Source of the DNA: Glandiceps talaboti
Taxonomy: Eukaryota > Hemichordata > Enteropneusta > Spengelidae
NCBI RefSeq assembly: GCF_964340395.1
Contig: NC_135562.1
Location: 10,757,634-10,775,133 of the forward strand
Length of the DNA: 17,500 nucleotides
Reading direction: 5' to 3'
Numbering within the stretch: the first letter of the stretch is position 1; every line of letters starts with the position of its first letter. The notes beneath the pieces were generated by a model. That model was not told the DNA's origin and ran no database searches. It saw only the letters and a list, made by a program, of their open reading frames with translations. This document shows, in pieces, positions 1 through 9,544 of this stretch. A program made the position numbers and the translations under genes.

Positions 1-1671
1 TTTAAAATTAAAATCTGACAATTTTCTGTCTTGTGATAGAAGAATCGTTTGGTTCGTCCATATTATTCTCCAATGACTTTTGCTGAACAATTGCAGTTGA
101 CCATTCCAGCTATGTTCACAAATTGGCTCGGTAATGCGAGGGGCCAAGAGATTTTTGTACAGAAATTTTGAAGACAATTTTTCAAGGTCTCCTTCAAGTG
201 AAAAGTGTTTACCATAGACAAGCATGAATTTCCTTTTTCTGCATAAATAGTCGATACGGGTGTCTTTCAATGCCAATTTCCATTGTTTAGGTATCAGGTT
301 CACAAGTTTATTCCATTCCGCTATCCAATTTGTTTTGTACCGCAGTTTTTGAAGCAAACAAGTAGGCTTTATGAAGTCACCATATTGGTCAATAATATCA
401 TGTACATAAATAATATTAGATTTAATCCAACCCGGATAAAAGAGAGACGTCCCATTATGACATATATACGCATTACCCCAAATTATTTGACTCCGTATAT
501 CCAAGTGACTAGGCTTGGGAATGTTGTTACATCCATCGCCTGCTTTGTGCCATGCAATAACAACATTTTTGTAGAAAAAGGGAATTGAATCTAAAAAGGG
601 AAAGGTTTTGTCATCATTATAATTAAAAAAAAAAATCATGAAATCAGCGCCAAAATGCCTTAGCCAATACAGCGGGATCGCTAACCACCTTGCGTTGCTT
701 TGGTCACACAGCCGTCTGACCCAAGACGCAAAAAGAGCCTCTTGGAGAGCAAACAAGTCTGGCATCTTCAAACCACCGCGCTCGTACTCCGCGGTGACCG
801 TTGACCTTTTAATTTTGTCAGGGCCATTGTTCCACAGGAACCGAAAAAGAATTTGATTTGCCTGTCTGATTATATTACAAGGGGCGCCAATAATTGACAT
901 TGCAAAAACAAGTTGTGGTAGGGCTAAAGATTTGATGACTGTTATTTTTCCATACAAGGTCAGTGTTCGTTTTGACCACGAATTTAGAACAGCTTTTAGT
1001 CTTTCTATTTTCTTTTCCCAGTTCAAAAGTATATAGTTTAAACGATCGTGGCTGAAATATATTCCGAGTGACTTAATAGGTCGTTTGTTCCACTTTAAAC
1101 CTGCCGGTTTATCATTCCTAATTTTCCAGGGACCAAGCCACATACCTTCCGACTTGCTTACATTTAATTGAAGTCCAGAAACTTTGCCGAAATTCTGAAC
1201 CGCGTTTATAGCATTGTGAATTGAAGCGACGTCAGTTAGAAAAAGCGACGTATCATCGGCGACTTGCGATATTTTTATTTCTGTTAAATAAGGGTAGTTT
1301 GGGGACGTATTTTTAACCGATATACCGTGAATTTCATGACTTTGTCTAATGCTGATAGCCATAATTTCGGCGGCCAGTAGAAACAACAAAGCGGATAGTG
1401 GACAACCCTGTCGAATGCCTCTATTTAATTTAAAAAAGGAAGACGCCCATCCATTGTTTAAAATGCAACTTTCGCATTTGTTGTACATTGTTGAAATTGA
1501 CCTAATGAATTTTTCCCCAAAGCCAAATTTATGCAGTGATGCAAATAAAAAATTCCGTTCCAAGGTGTCGAAGGCTTTTGAAAAATCTAAAAATACGATG
1601 GCTCCTGCCGTTTCTTCTTCTTCGGTAAGGTCAATTATATCTTGAATAAGTCTGATATACATACAATGATT
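1..1671 (-). mobile_element. 5'-truncated L1/Tx1-like LINE, reverse transcriptase ORF2 fragment, open to left edge
   Basis: Reading the minus strand in codons aligned to position 1, no stop occurs from 1671 down to base 1, giving 557 open codons; the first in-frame stop upstream is at 1672-1674, inside the minisatellite. Reverse-transcriptase landmarks appear in the right order: FLDFSKAFD at 1567-1593 (first catalytic Asp), RQGCPLSALLF at 1381-1413, and QVADDTSLFL near 1237-1266 (catalytic Asp pair at 1252-1257). A thumb region with LGIYF, then SKRTLTLYGKITVIKSL, follows, and downstream comes the Trp-rich C-terminal segment usual in L1/Tx1-type ORF2. The endonuclease half is missing, as expected of 5' truncation during target-primed reverse transcription. 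The 3' end, tail and target-site duplication lie outside the window. Clade assignment is from recalled motif style, not a search. An unbroken frame suggests a recent insertion. It probably sits in Rab10 intron 1, in the sense orientation. Confidence 0.92.
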
Positions 1672-2400
1672 TCAGTTATACAGACTGAGAATACACTGAT
1701 TTCAGTTTACACAGACTGAGAATACACTTATTTCAGTTATACAGACAGAGAACATACTGATTTCAGTTATACAGACTGTAAACACACTGATTTCAGTTAT
1801 ACAGACTACGAACACTGATTTCAGTTATACAGACTATGAACACACTGATTTCAGTTATACAGACTGATAACACAATGATTTCAGTTATACCGACTGAGAA
1901 TACACTGATTTCAGTTACACAGACTATGAACACACTGATTTCAGTTATACAGACTGATAACACACAGATTTAAATCATACAAACTGAGAACACACTGATT
2001 TCAGTTCTACAAACTGAGAACACACAGATTTAAATCATACAAACTGAGAATACACTGATTTCAGTTATACAGACAGAGAACACAGAGATTTAAATCATAC
2101 AAACTGAGAATACACTGATTTCAGTTATACAGACTGATAACACACTGATTTCAGTTTTACAAACTGAGAACACACTGATTTCAGTTATACAAACTGAGAA
2201 CACACTGATTTCAGTTATACAGACTGATAACACACTGATTTCAATTTTACAAACTGAGAACACACTGATTTCAGTTATACAAACTGAGAACACACAGATT
2301 TACAGCATACAAACTGAGAATTCACTGATTTCAGTTTTACAAACTGAGAATACACTGATTTCAGTTAAACAAATGAAGAAACACTGTGATCTCAGTTACA
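1658..2400. repeat. 30-bp minisatellite, about 24 units, with 60-bp higher-order dimers
   Basis: The unit is 30 bp; its core TGATTTCAGTTATACAGACT is followed by a GAGAACACAC-like spacer. Units are contiguous with no unique spacers, and a few early ones are about 28 bp. Around 1969-2118 a variant carrying AGATTTAAATCATACAAACT recurs every 60 bp (near 1972, 2032 and 2092), so part of the array expanded as a two-unit block. The left end meets the LINE fragment directly. The last, degenerate unit fades at about 2400. Because 30 is divisible by 3, the minus strand stays open with a 10-residue period, which is not evidence of a protein. Confidence 0.95.
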
Positions 2401-5317
2401 CCATACTGTCATAGCAATAAATGCTATCTGATGTCAATGTAGACATAATTCTGTAACAGCAGTACTTAATACATTTATTAGTTTCATTTCATTATAACCA
2501 TATTTTATGACATAAATATGAAAATCAAATAAAAATATATTTTGATAGGAAACTAATAGTTGATCCGCCTATATTACATTACACCAAACTTGGCTATGTC
2601 CACTTCCATTTAAATTCATCAGAATGTACAAGTTATAAAACACTAATTTTCTATCATAACATCATCATGTACATCAATTTTAACACTGTACTTGTTGAAG
2701 TGGCCTGATAACAGTGTGTATATTTTGTGGACCATTGAACTTGATATTGTAGAGATATCCTACCTTTGACCTATACACGTCTGCAAACCACATTAGTACC
2801 ATTAGTATTACCATGAGGTTTATTTCATATATGTTATTGGATGTAACATCTGTGAAACTTTTTTTTGCTTAATTTTTACTGCAATATTTGTTTAGTTAAT
2901 ATTTTTTCAAATGAGAACAGTAGCTTAAGAATACCTTGCAGAAAACAGGATTTGTCTAACATAATTAATCTTCTCTCTAGGGAAGGAGGGGAGGGGGTAT
3001 TAGTAGTACACAAACATATACAAGTTGAGCAAAACCGAAACTGTTTCTTTGTATCCTATCATTTTGTTCATAGGTCTATGTCTGCACCTGGAGCTCTTCG
3101 GAGAACAGGCATATTATAAATTCGCTTATTATTATTATTCAAGTATCTAATTAAAAGCAATGTACATTATCACTTTTCTCATTTCTCAAATGTCCAAATG
3201 TAACAAGCCACTGCCCTGCTACAAAGAATGTATGGTAGATTATTAGACACAGTACTTATTAATTCACATGATGACATGGCAAATCACTTCAAGTCTGCTG
3301 CAATATGGCATTTCGATCAAATTTGATCAATCTGCAATACTAAATGTAACCAGCTGTGTGTATCATTTCTGCAAAAAAATGTTCACACAACAGATCAAAG
3401 AATTTATTAACAAGTTAAATGTTTGTTGTTGAATTATAAATATCAGCTACATTTGTTGACTTTGGGGCGAGATCAATAGTTCAATGTAAAATTAAAAAAA
3501 TTGTTTAGTTAAGCCTTAGAATCCCCTCCCCCGCCCCCTTTCTAACTAAACTGGCCAAAATTGAAAATGTTTCAGGCAGCACAATCAATTTTAAATCAGT
3601 ATGTAGTGCTATGAATACAATGTCAGTATGAAGTGAGTAAAGAATAATTCTTTTGTTGACACTTTACTTTATTTTACTGCCATGCATTTACTATAGCAAA
3701 AATTCTTCTATTTCTCAATTTGGCATTTTTTAAAGAAGTATTAAGGGTACAAACAGACCCATTAAAAGTAAAATCATATTTGTAGGGTGAGACCTAAAAT
3801 GGCTCAAACCCCCCCCCCCCCTCCTTTCAGCTGATGACAATTCAAAGCATGGAACCAGGAAATCTCTCACACACAAAAATCTTAAATTGGCAAGATAGGA
3901 GAGAATAATGTGAATTTGTTTTGTTTTATTATGCAACAACAAAACTTACTAAAATTTGAGATTCACTTCCAAAAAATGTTTTGACTCTTTGAGTAGAAGT
4001 TTTTATTAGTAACCAGGAACCTAGACTGAAAGTCCATGAACATCCACTCTCACAAATTTCATTCTCTCTGTTACTTGGCGTCGAGATCACATCAAAACAC
4101 TTGCAATCAACGTACCCTCTAAGCCAATTTGACATGCCACTGACACACACAATTTCTAGTGATGCATCAAAATTTGGTGTTCCGTATCACTTACTATGTG
4201 GCGACTCACTAGAAGTGCCAGTTTTTATCATTTTGACTCACAGCAACAAAATTTGGCTATTGTTAGAGGGAACACTGCTTATAATGGAGCTTGAATTGAG
4301 TATGAGATAGGGATGATGTACCAAAATTATTTTAATCGACATGGAATTTAATTCATTACATGATGATGAACAATTTCATCCTTATGACTTGCACATGAAA
4401 CTATGTCATTCAATGTATCAGGTTACATTACTACATCATTGTATGTGTCATCATCCAGAATACCAAGGTATGAAATGTGATATCACTCTCATATATACAA
4501 TTCTCTGATGGCACACTAGTTCCGGGTATGCTGACAGACTAGGGCAGGGCACAGTCCACTAAATGATACACATCACACATCTCCATGAAGAGTCTTGTAA
4601 GTTGTATTACGATCTAGAAATGATGCAACGTATGACCCCACTAGCTAGTGCGTGTGACCTTGAAAGCCAGACGCTATTACTAGAGGTCTGGAGTTACTCC
4701 TTACATGCGTAATAAGATATATTCTAAAAGAAAAATCATTTCTTTTTAAAGATAATAACGACCATAAAAATAAAACTGGCGTAACGTTAGAACTTGGCAT
4801 ACAGCACAGGAAACTGGTCAAATAAGTCACAAGCCGCTGTTGTGGAGTGACACAGCAATTACAGTTGGGACAGAAAATAAATTAAATCTCTGTTTATTCT
4901 ACTATTTTGCGCTTAATTAACACTGTTTGTTGTCTTTTATGAGAACAGATTAAAACAAACAAATCTGACATTCCCTGCCATCGTTCTTTAAGTAGAACGG
5001 GAATAAAATGTCAATTTTGTACGATGTAACGAGCGACGAAAATCAAACGCCCAGTTTCGTTCGGTGATGGCCGTGTCAAAATGTCCCGCTACAGTCAAAA
5101 CAATACATCACCTGTTGGCGTGGACATTGTCTATAAAAACGTTCACAGTTTCTTCGTATTATCCCCATTAAAAGCTGTCATCACACTTTTTCGCCATTCA
5201 CCTTTCCAAATCGACCATAAAATCATCAAACATACATACCCCAAATACAGGGCGTTATCTTACGACAAATGCAACCAGTTGTGTATGTATTTCATGTTGA
5301 CACCACACTAACAACTT
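2401..5317 (-). other. Non-coding stretch, probably Rab10 intron 1
   Basis: The splice donor of Rab10 exon 1 faces this region and I found no second Rab10 exon here; specifically, no reverse complement of the WDTAGQE or IDFKIKT coding regions. If the gene is intact, intron 1 covers this stretch plus the minisatellite and LINE and is longer than 5.3 kb. Contents seen: AT-rich DNA, a C13 run at 3809-3821, G/C-rich short tracts near 2980-2996 and 3522-3540, and small AT repeats. The short open frames here show no protein family features. Confidence 0.6.
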
Positions 5318-5319
5318 AC

Positions 5320-5446
5320 CTATCGTTGAAATAAACGTCGTATTAAAAGCGTCGTCTGAAAATCTGAACAGGATACACGTCTTTCCCACTCCAGAGTCTC
5401 CAATAAGCAAAAGTTTAAAGAGTAAATCGTATGTTTTCTTTGCCAT
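5320..5446 (-). CDS. RAB10: Rab10 small GTPase, first coding exon (partial gene)
   Basis: This exon encodes residues 1-42 plus the first base of codon 43 of a Rab GTPase. The start [20 protein letters not shown] matches my recollection of animal Rab10: the Lys pair at 3-4, DLLFKLLL, then the P-loop GDSGVGKT (residues 16-23) that binds nucleotide phosphates and Mg. [16 protein letters not shown] (27-42) is the beginning of switch I, and its conserved Thr is T41. Rab8 and Rab13 differ at several of these places, so Rab10 is preferred. The ATG lies in a good Kozak context (A at -3, G at +4). The exon ends at a strong donor, G|GTAAGT (GT at 5319-5318), phase 1. Rab10 directs exocytic and endosomal membrane traffic, including basolateral and GLUT4 vesicles in other animals. 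The remaining exons (switch II, G4/G5, C-terminal prenylated cysteines) are not in the window, presumably beyond the left edge. Confidence 0.95.
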
Positions 5447-5560
5447 GATTATAATGTTAGAACTTCAAGTGTGTCTTCGCACATTCAAATCCAATATGGC
5501 TGCAACCCTGTACCTCACTCCCACATCAATATTTTCAATACTTCCGGTGTCACGATGGGT
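5447..5560 (-). promoter_or_regulatory. Putative Rab10 5' UTR / proximal promoter
   Basis: This is the DNA directly upstream of the Rab10 ATG. On the minus strand a GGTTGCAGCCATATTGG stretch lies about 50 bases before the ATG and contains a CCAT core of the kind bound by YY1 in many TATA-less animal promoters. No TATA box stands out. The promoter role is inferred from position only. Confidence 0.3.
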
Positions 5561-6677
5561 GGGGGTAGAGATAAAAAAAATTGTTTTCTTTAATATTCTG
5601 CATAATTCTGTATTTTCTGTGAAATAGTGATTATGTTTCCTGATTTAGAGTCGTCGGTCATTGAAGATCTAACATTAGTACGGAATCATGGGATATGAAG
5701 GACACCTAGAAACAGGGTAATAAACTTTGAACCATGATGTCATATCATAATATGCTAATAACATCCGGGGAAGTATATGTAGAATCATGTGAGTTTGACG
5801 AGCCTGACATTCCTCGACAACACACCAACGTCGTTCACAAAGGGAGAGTGCCCCGAAACACACTCACAATAGTCTTGATTCATTGCGGACACGCAAGGCA
5901 TTCCACGTCGCGAAAGAAGTCATAATAAAATTAAACAATGGTACATTCATTACCAAATGCACTTGATTTTCGGGAATTCGCCATGGAAGTATATCACTGA
6001 CGTAATGTACCCACGATTTCCGAAGCGCAGACATTATTTGCTATTCTATGATATAAACACTAATATATTATATTAGGTATACAGTAACTGTGGTAACCAA
6101 TAGGGAAAGCATCTTAACATTTCACAAATTTCACTTTAGAACTTAGAAGAGGATTTATACATGTGTAAAGTGAATTGCTGGTGCAAAAGACAGTACTGCC
6201 TGATGTATTCCTATCAGGTTGTATATATCTACATTGCTCATGCAAACTCGTGGATATGTGAAATGTGGGGTTCTACTAGTACTTCCATGGTTTACGACGA
6301 CTTGGTGCGGTTTTATCGTAAATACAGTATTTATAACATTAAGGTTACCTAAAGACACAGACTCCCCTGTCTCTTCCGTTCAAATTTATGAATGGAATTC
6401 TGACTTTCAATAGTAGTATTTGACCAAAGAGTTACTGTAAAGTAGCTAGCACTATAAACCTGAGATTAGGGCCACTCAAACGGATCTCTTGAACCAATGT
6501 CAATACATGTTATTCATCAGACTACTTAGTACGGAAGTAGCAGAGTCTCAAATGTTATAATTTGAAATCTTTCAAGTTGAATGACGAAAAAAAAATAAAT
6601 TAAAAATAATTAAAAATTTGACATCGTTTTAGTCACGGTAAAATCGCGGCTACATGCATATCGCTTTTCTTTTACCG

Positions 6678-6785
6678 TTCATGGTGAAACTATTTGGATA
6701 TTTATTTTAATCTTAAAACAACTTCACTGTGTCTTTGTACATGAAAAATGAAAACGTGTGAAACAACATATAGATTAACGCCGAG
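6678..6785 (+). repeat. Divergent single-arm relic of the TTAA foldback element
   Basis: The stretch TATTTGGATATTTATTTT, then CTTAAAACAACTTCACTGTG, then a GAAAAATGAAAACGTGTGAAACAACATAT-like run follows the left arm of the element at 10324-10648 in the same order and spacing over roughly 85-100 bases. There are many substitutions and small indels. The second arm is not evident. The relation is by eye. Confidence 0.5.
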
Positions 6786-7650
6786 GTTGTAAAGTTAAAA
6801 TGCTTTAAGAAAGTTTAGTTTAATTTTACAGCTTTTGGTATTCAAGTTTTTTTGACGGACGACGGTAGGACAAAAAAGAAAAGTGAAACAACATAGCAAC
6901 AGCACACCTTGATTTTTTTTTAAACTGGCATGTTTTAAAAATTGAGTACGATTTTTTAAAATAGTGATCATTAATTACCGATTATTACTGCAACATTTTA
7001 TCCACTACACAAACAATAGGCGATGCATGGGAAAATAGTCGAAAAAAGATGGCAGGGTGGGTAATCATGATGGAATGAGAATAGGTCCTCTCAAATATGT
7101 CGAGGGCGCACTTTTCTCATTCCAGAGCTTTAGAAAAATTTGAAAATATCATATGATTATTTTTACAACAGAAATCTATACCTAAATTAGTTTTATTCTC
7201 AGACATCGTCTGGACAACCTATCTTACCAGTTTTTATGCTAGATGATGCAAAGCCATGTGTTGGCCGATATGGATGAAAATGAACAAAAATCGATTGTGC
7301 GAAAAAATGGTGAAGGAAGGGGAGACATCTTTTTGGAGCCTGGGAGGGCTATTATTCTTAATTTCGGAGGGAACAGTTCCATACCTTAAACTCATTCATA
7401 TCAAGACTTGACAAGCACTGGAAGTTTACAGCGCTGTTGTTTATATAAACTGAGTGATAAATATAATATCCAGGTCACTAAGTTTGTGACATTCTCCAAA
7501 TGCAACTTAAGCTATAAAAATGCTGTTCGCCCAAGATGGGTAAGAATAGTGAACACTGGCTCACATCAAAAGATATAGATTCGTCTTTGTAACAGGGTGA
7601 CCCTACTTTTGTAATGTTCATGTTTCTCATTACTTTTTCACAGCAACTAT

Positions 7651-7697
7651 GGGTCGGTCGGTCGGTCGGTCGGTCGGTCGGTCGGTCGGTCGGTCGA
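7651..7697. repeat. (GGTC)n tetranucleotide microsatellite, about 11.5 copies
   Basis: Perfect head-to-tail GGTC/GTCG units directly after ACTATG and ending at CGATTT. It is uninterrupted, unlike the mixed tetranucleotide tract at 10660-11000, which suggests recent expansion. It contains a CpG in every unit. Confidence 0.97.
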
Positions 7698-9098
7698 TTT
7701 AAAAAAATTACAAAAAGTACAAAATCATCTTCATGTTAAACGTTTCTTTGCCTATCCTTTTCCTCCTCTCTATCTTCTTTTTATTGGATTCCAAGCCCTT
7801 TCCCAACTTCAATACACAATTCATCTTCTCAGGCCCCTACTTGAATATTTCCGTCATGAAAGAAATGCTCTGTTCATGAACAAGCGCCGTGGCTACCACT
7901 ATAGTATAACTGAAGCTTGAGATGACATCGACAATCCAGACATTTACTTATTCTTGCCAGAGAGGGCGCTGTTCAACAAAATATTAAGGCGGTAAAATAA
8001 AAAGAAACATTTTTTTGATGTCGCAGCTTAAAATTTGGGTTGGTCGGAAAAAATAAGGTCATCCTCAAAGTGAAGTTTGAAGTAGAGAATGGATCAAGCT
8101 CCCTAACATAAACCAGAGTTGCATGGTCAACTACCAATGGCTGTTCTACCCATGCTTGTGCCAACAAAACAGCGATTTTCTGAAATGAACCCATCCTGTG
8201 ATTAGCTGGATCAATGACTGTGTAACCATGGTGATGGTCAAGTCATGAACACACAAAAGTGAAAGCTGCTCATACTACTAATAATTTATTAAACATACAT
8301 TTGAATTCTGGTATTAGAATTAATTTTTGAAAATAATAATACCACTATCATATCATACACACCACACTATGCATCATATATGTTACATATTTTCTGTACA
8401 CATTGAACATGAAATACTTTTTATTTGCATGATGTAAACAATTGTACAATATTTTGAATTTTTTTAAAGTTATGATACACAAAATAGAAAGTTTACATGT
8501 TCTTGTTTCCTTCACACTAAAAAAAATAAAGTATCGTAATCAGGTATTTGCAATATTGATTTAATCAAGATATGCAGCTGTAAGCATGGTGATATGATTG
8601 TTACATTATCTTGATGTCCATTCTTTATAATTTCACCATTGTTTTGAACAAAAATGTACAATTAATTCTTCTACACTATAAAACTCATCTATACCCCAGA
8701 ATGACAGCGAGTATCTTTACTTAGAAATTACATATTGAAGCAGTAGCTCATTTAGTATTGCTCACTCAGAATTTGAACCGTACCACAAAATTCACTAAAG
8801 GTCTTGCTGAACTGTACACAATCAATTTATTAGAAATATATATGGATACAGGATATGTTTCAAATATTACTTTTAAAATTTCAGTTTTGGACGTATAAAG
8901 TCTAAAGATAGATTGTAATGTATACAGTCACAAAATTAGGCTATGCATGATGACATCCATGTATATAACTCATGACTATAACTTGGCATATGTAGCCTGA
9001 TAGAGGACGCCCTATAAGGTCACATGTGCCCGATAGAGGGCGCTCTACATAAATCAGTATATCATCCAAAAGTATCTATTTAGTACTGAATTTTATAA

Positions 9099-9104
9099 TT
9101 TATT
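9099..9104 (-). terminator. Candidate poly(A) signal of PM20D2
   Basis: TTTATT on plus is AATAAA on the minus strand, about 275 bases after the PM20D2 stop. It is the nearest canonical hexamer I noticed beyond the stop. Another AATAAA lies inside the final codons (around 9388) and is less likely to be used. Cleavage position is unknown. Confidence 0.4.
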
Positions 9105-9377
9105 CAAGACATAGGAAGTTTACCACACTGATTTGATGTTGCTACTGATCCAAGCAATGGGGGTGTTGAGCTCTCTTGTAATATCTGATTATCGTTGCGA
9201 TAAAGAAAAATACAAATAAAATGGCATCAAAATTGTTACCAGACCTGAACAACTACAATAATATTGATATCTGAAATTTAAAAGTAAGCCTTCTACTAGT
9301 TAGTGAAAGGAAACTTATTGACTCTTGACATGATCATCACACTGACAGACCTCTTCTGTCAACTCCTGCCAACTATA

Positions 9378-9544
9378 TTAATCTGCTTTATTGCTCCCAT
9401 CAAGCATTGCTTTCTCTTTCGCCATATCTTTCTTGAAACTTTCTTTGATTTCATTGATGGCACCTTTCTGAAAGAACACATCAAGTGCAGTCATTGCCAA
9501 CACTTTAGCTTGTTGAATGGCTGGTATCTGTGCCTCAGGTTTAC
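9378..9544 (-). CDS. PM20D2: PM20D2 exon 6 (last)
   Basis: Acceptor AG at 9546-9545 (CAAATAG|GT); it completes Gly358 and encodes 359-412, ending at TAA (9380-9378). It contains AKVLAMTALDVFF, the C-terminal helix typical of PM20D2, and ends in a charged tail (KKDMAKEKAM...). The polypyrimidine tract before this acceptor is weak. Confidence 0.93.

Larger units (their letters stand above)
5561..9098. other. Intergenic region between PM20D2 and Rab10
   Basis: About 3.5 kb without a supportable gene. It contains a relic of the foldback element (about 6680-6780), a (GGTC)n microsatellite (7651-7697), and GAGGGCGCT words at 7962-7970 and 9036-9044. There are also several unsupported open frames, including 7693-7920 on plus and 7973-8194 on minus. 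The rest is AT-rich and shows no splice-flanked coding block that I could recognise. Confidence 0.6.

Noticed and set aside
283-1645. Three plus-strand open frames over 283-588, 638-856 and 1349-1645
   Set aside because: They are antisense to the LINE reverse-transcriptase frame and share no family features.
2090-2293. Minus-strand open frame with a 10-residue FSVCITEISV-type repeat
   Set aside because: A direct translation of the 30-bp minisatellite; no coding evidence outside it.
1658-2400. CRISPR-like array of about 30-bp repeats
   Set aside because: Units are contiguous with no unique spacers, vary among themselves, and sit in animal DNA; it is a minisatellite.
5081-5311. Plus-strand 76-residue open frame opposite the Rab10 donor region
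   Set aside because: Overlaps a clear splice donor and probable intron on the other strand; no family resemblance.
7200-7395. Short plus-strand frames including one starting MDENEQKSIVRKNGEGRGD
   Set aside because: Only about 39 codons, no recognisable family, no splice signals I could pair.
7693-7920. Plus-strand stop-free stretch ending in FRHERNALFMNKRRGYHYS
   Set aside because: Composition looks protein-like but there is no usable start, it runs into the (GGTC)n tract, and no family or splice site supports it.
7973-8194. Minus-strand 73-residue open frame
   Set aside because: No known motif, no flanking splice logic; within the range expected by chance or an unrecognised repeat.
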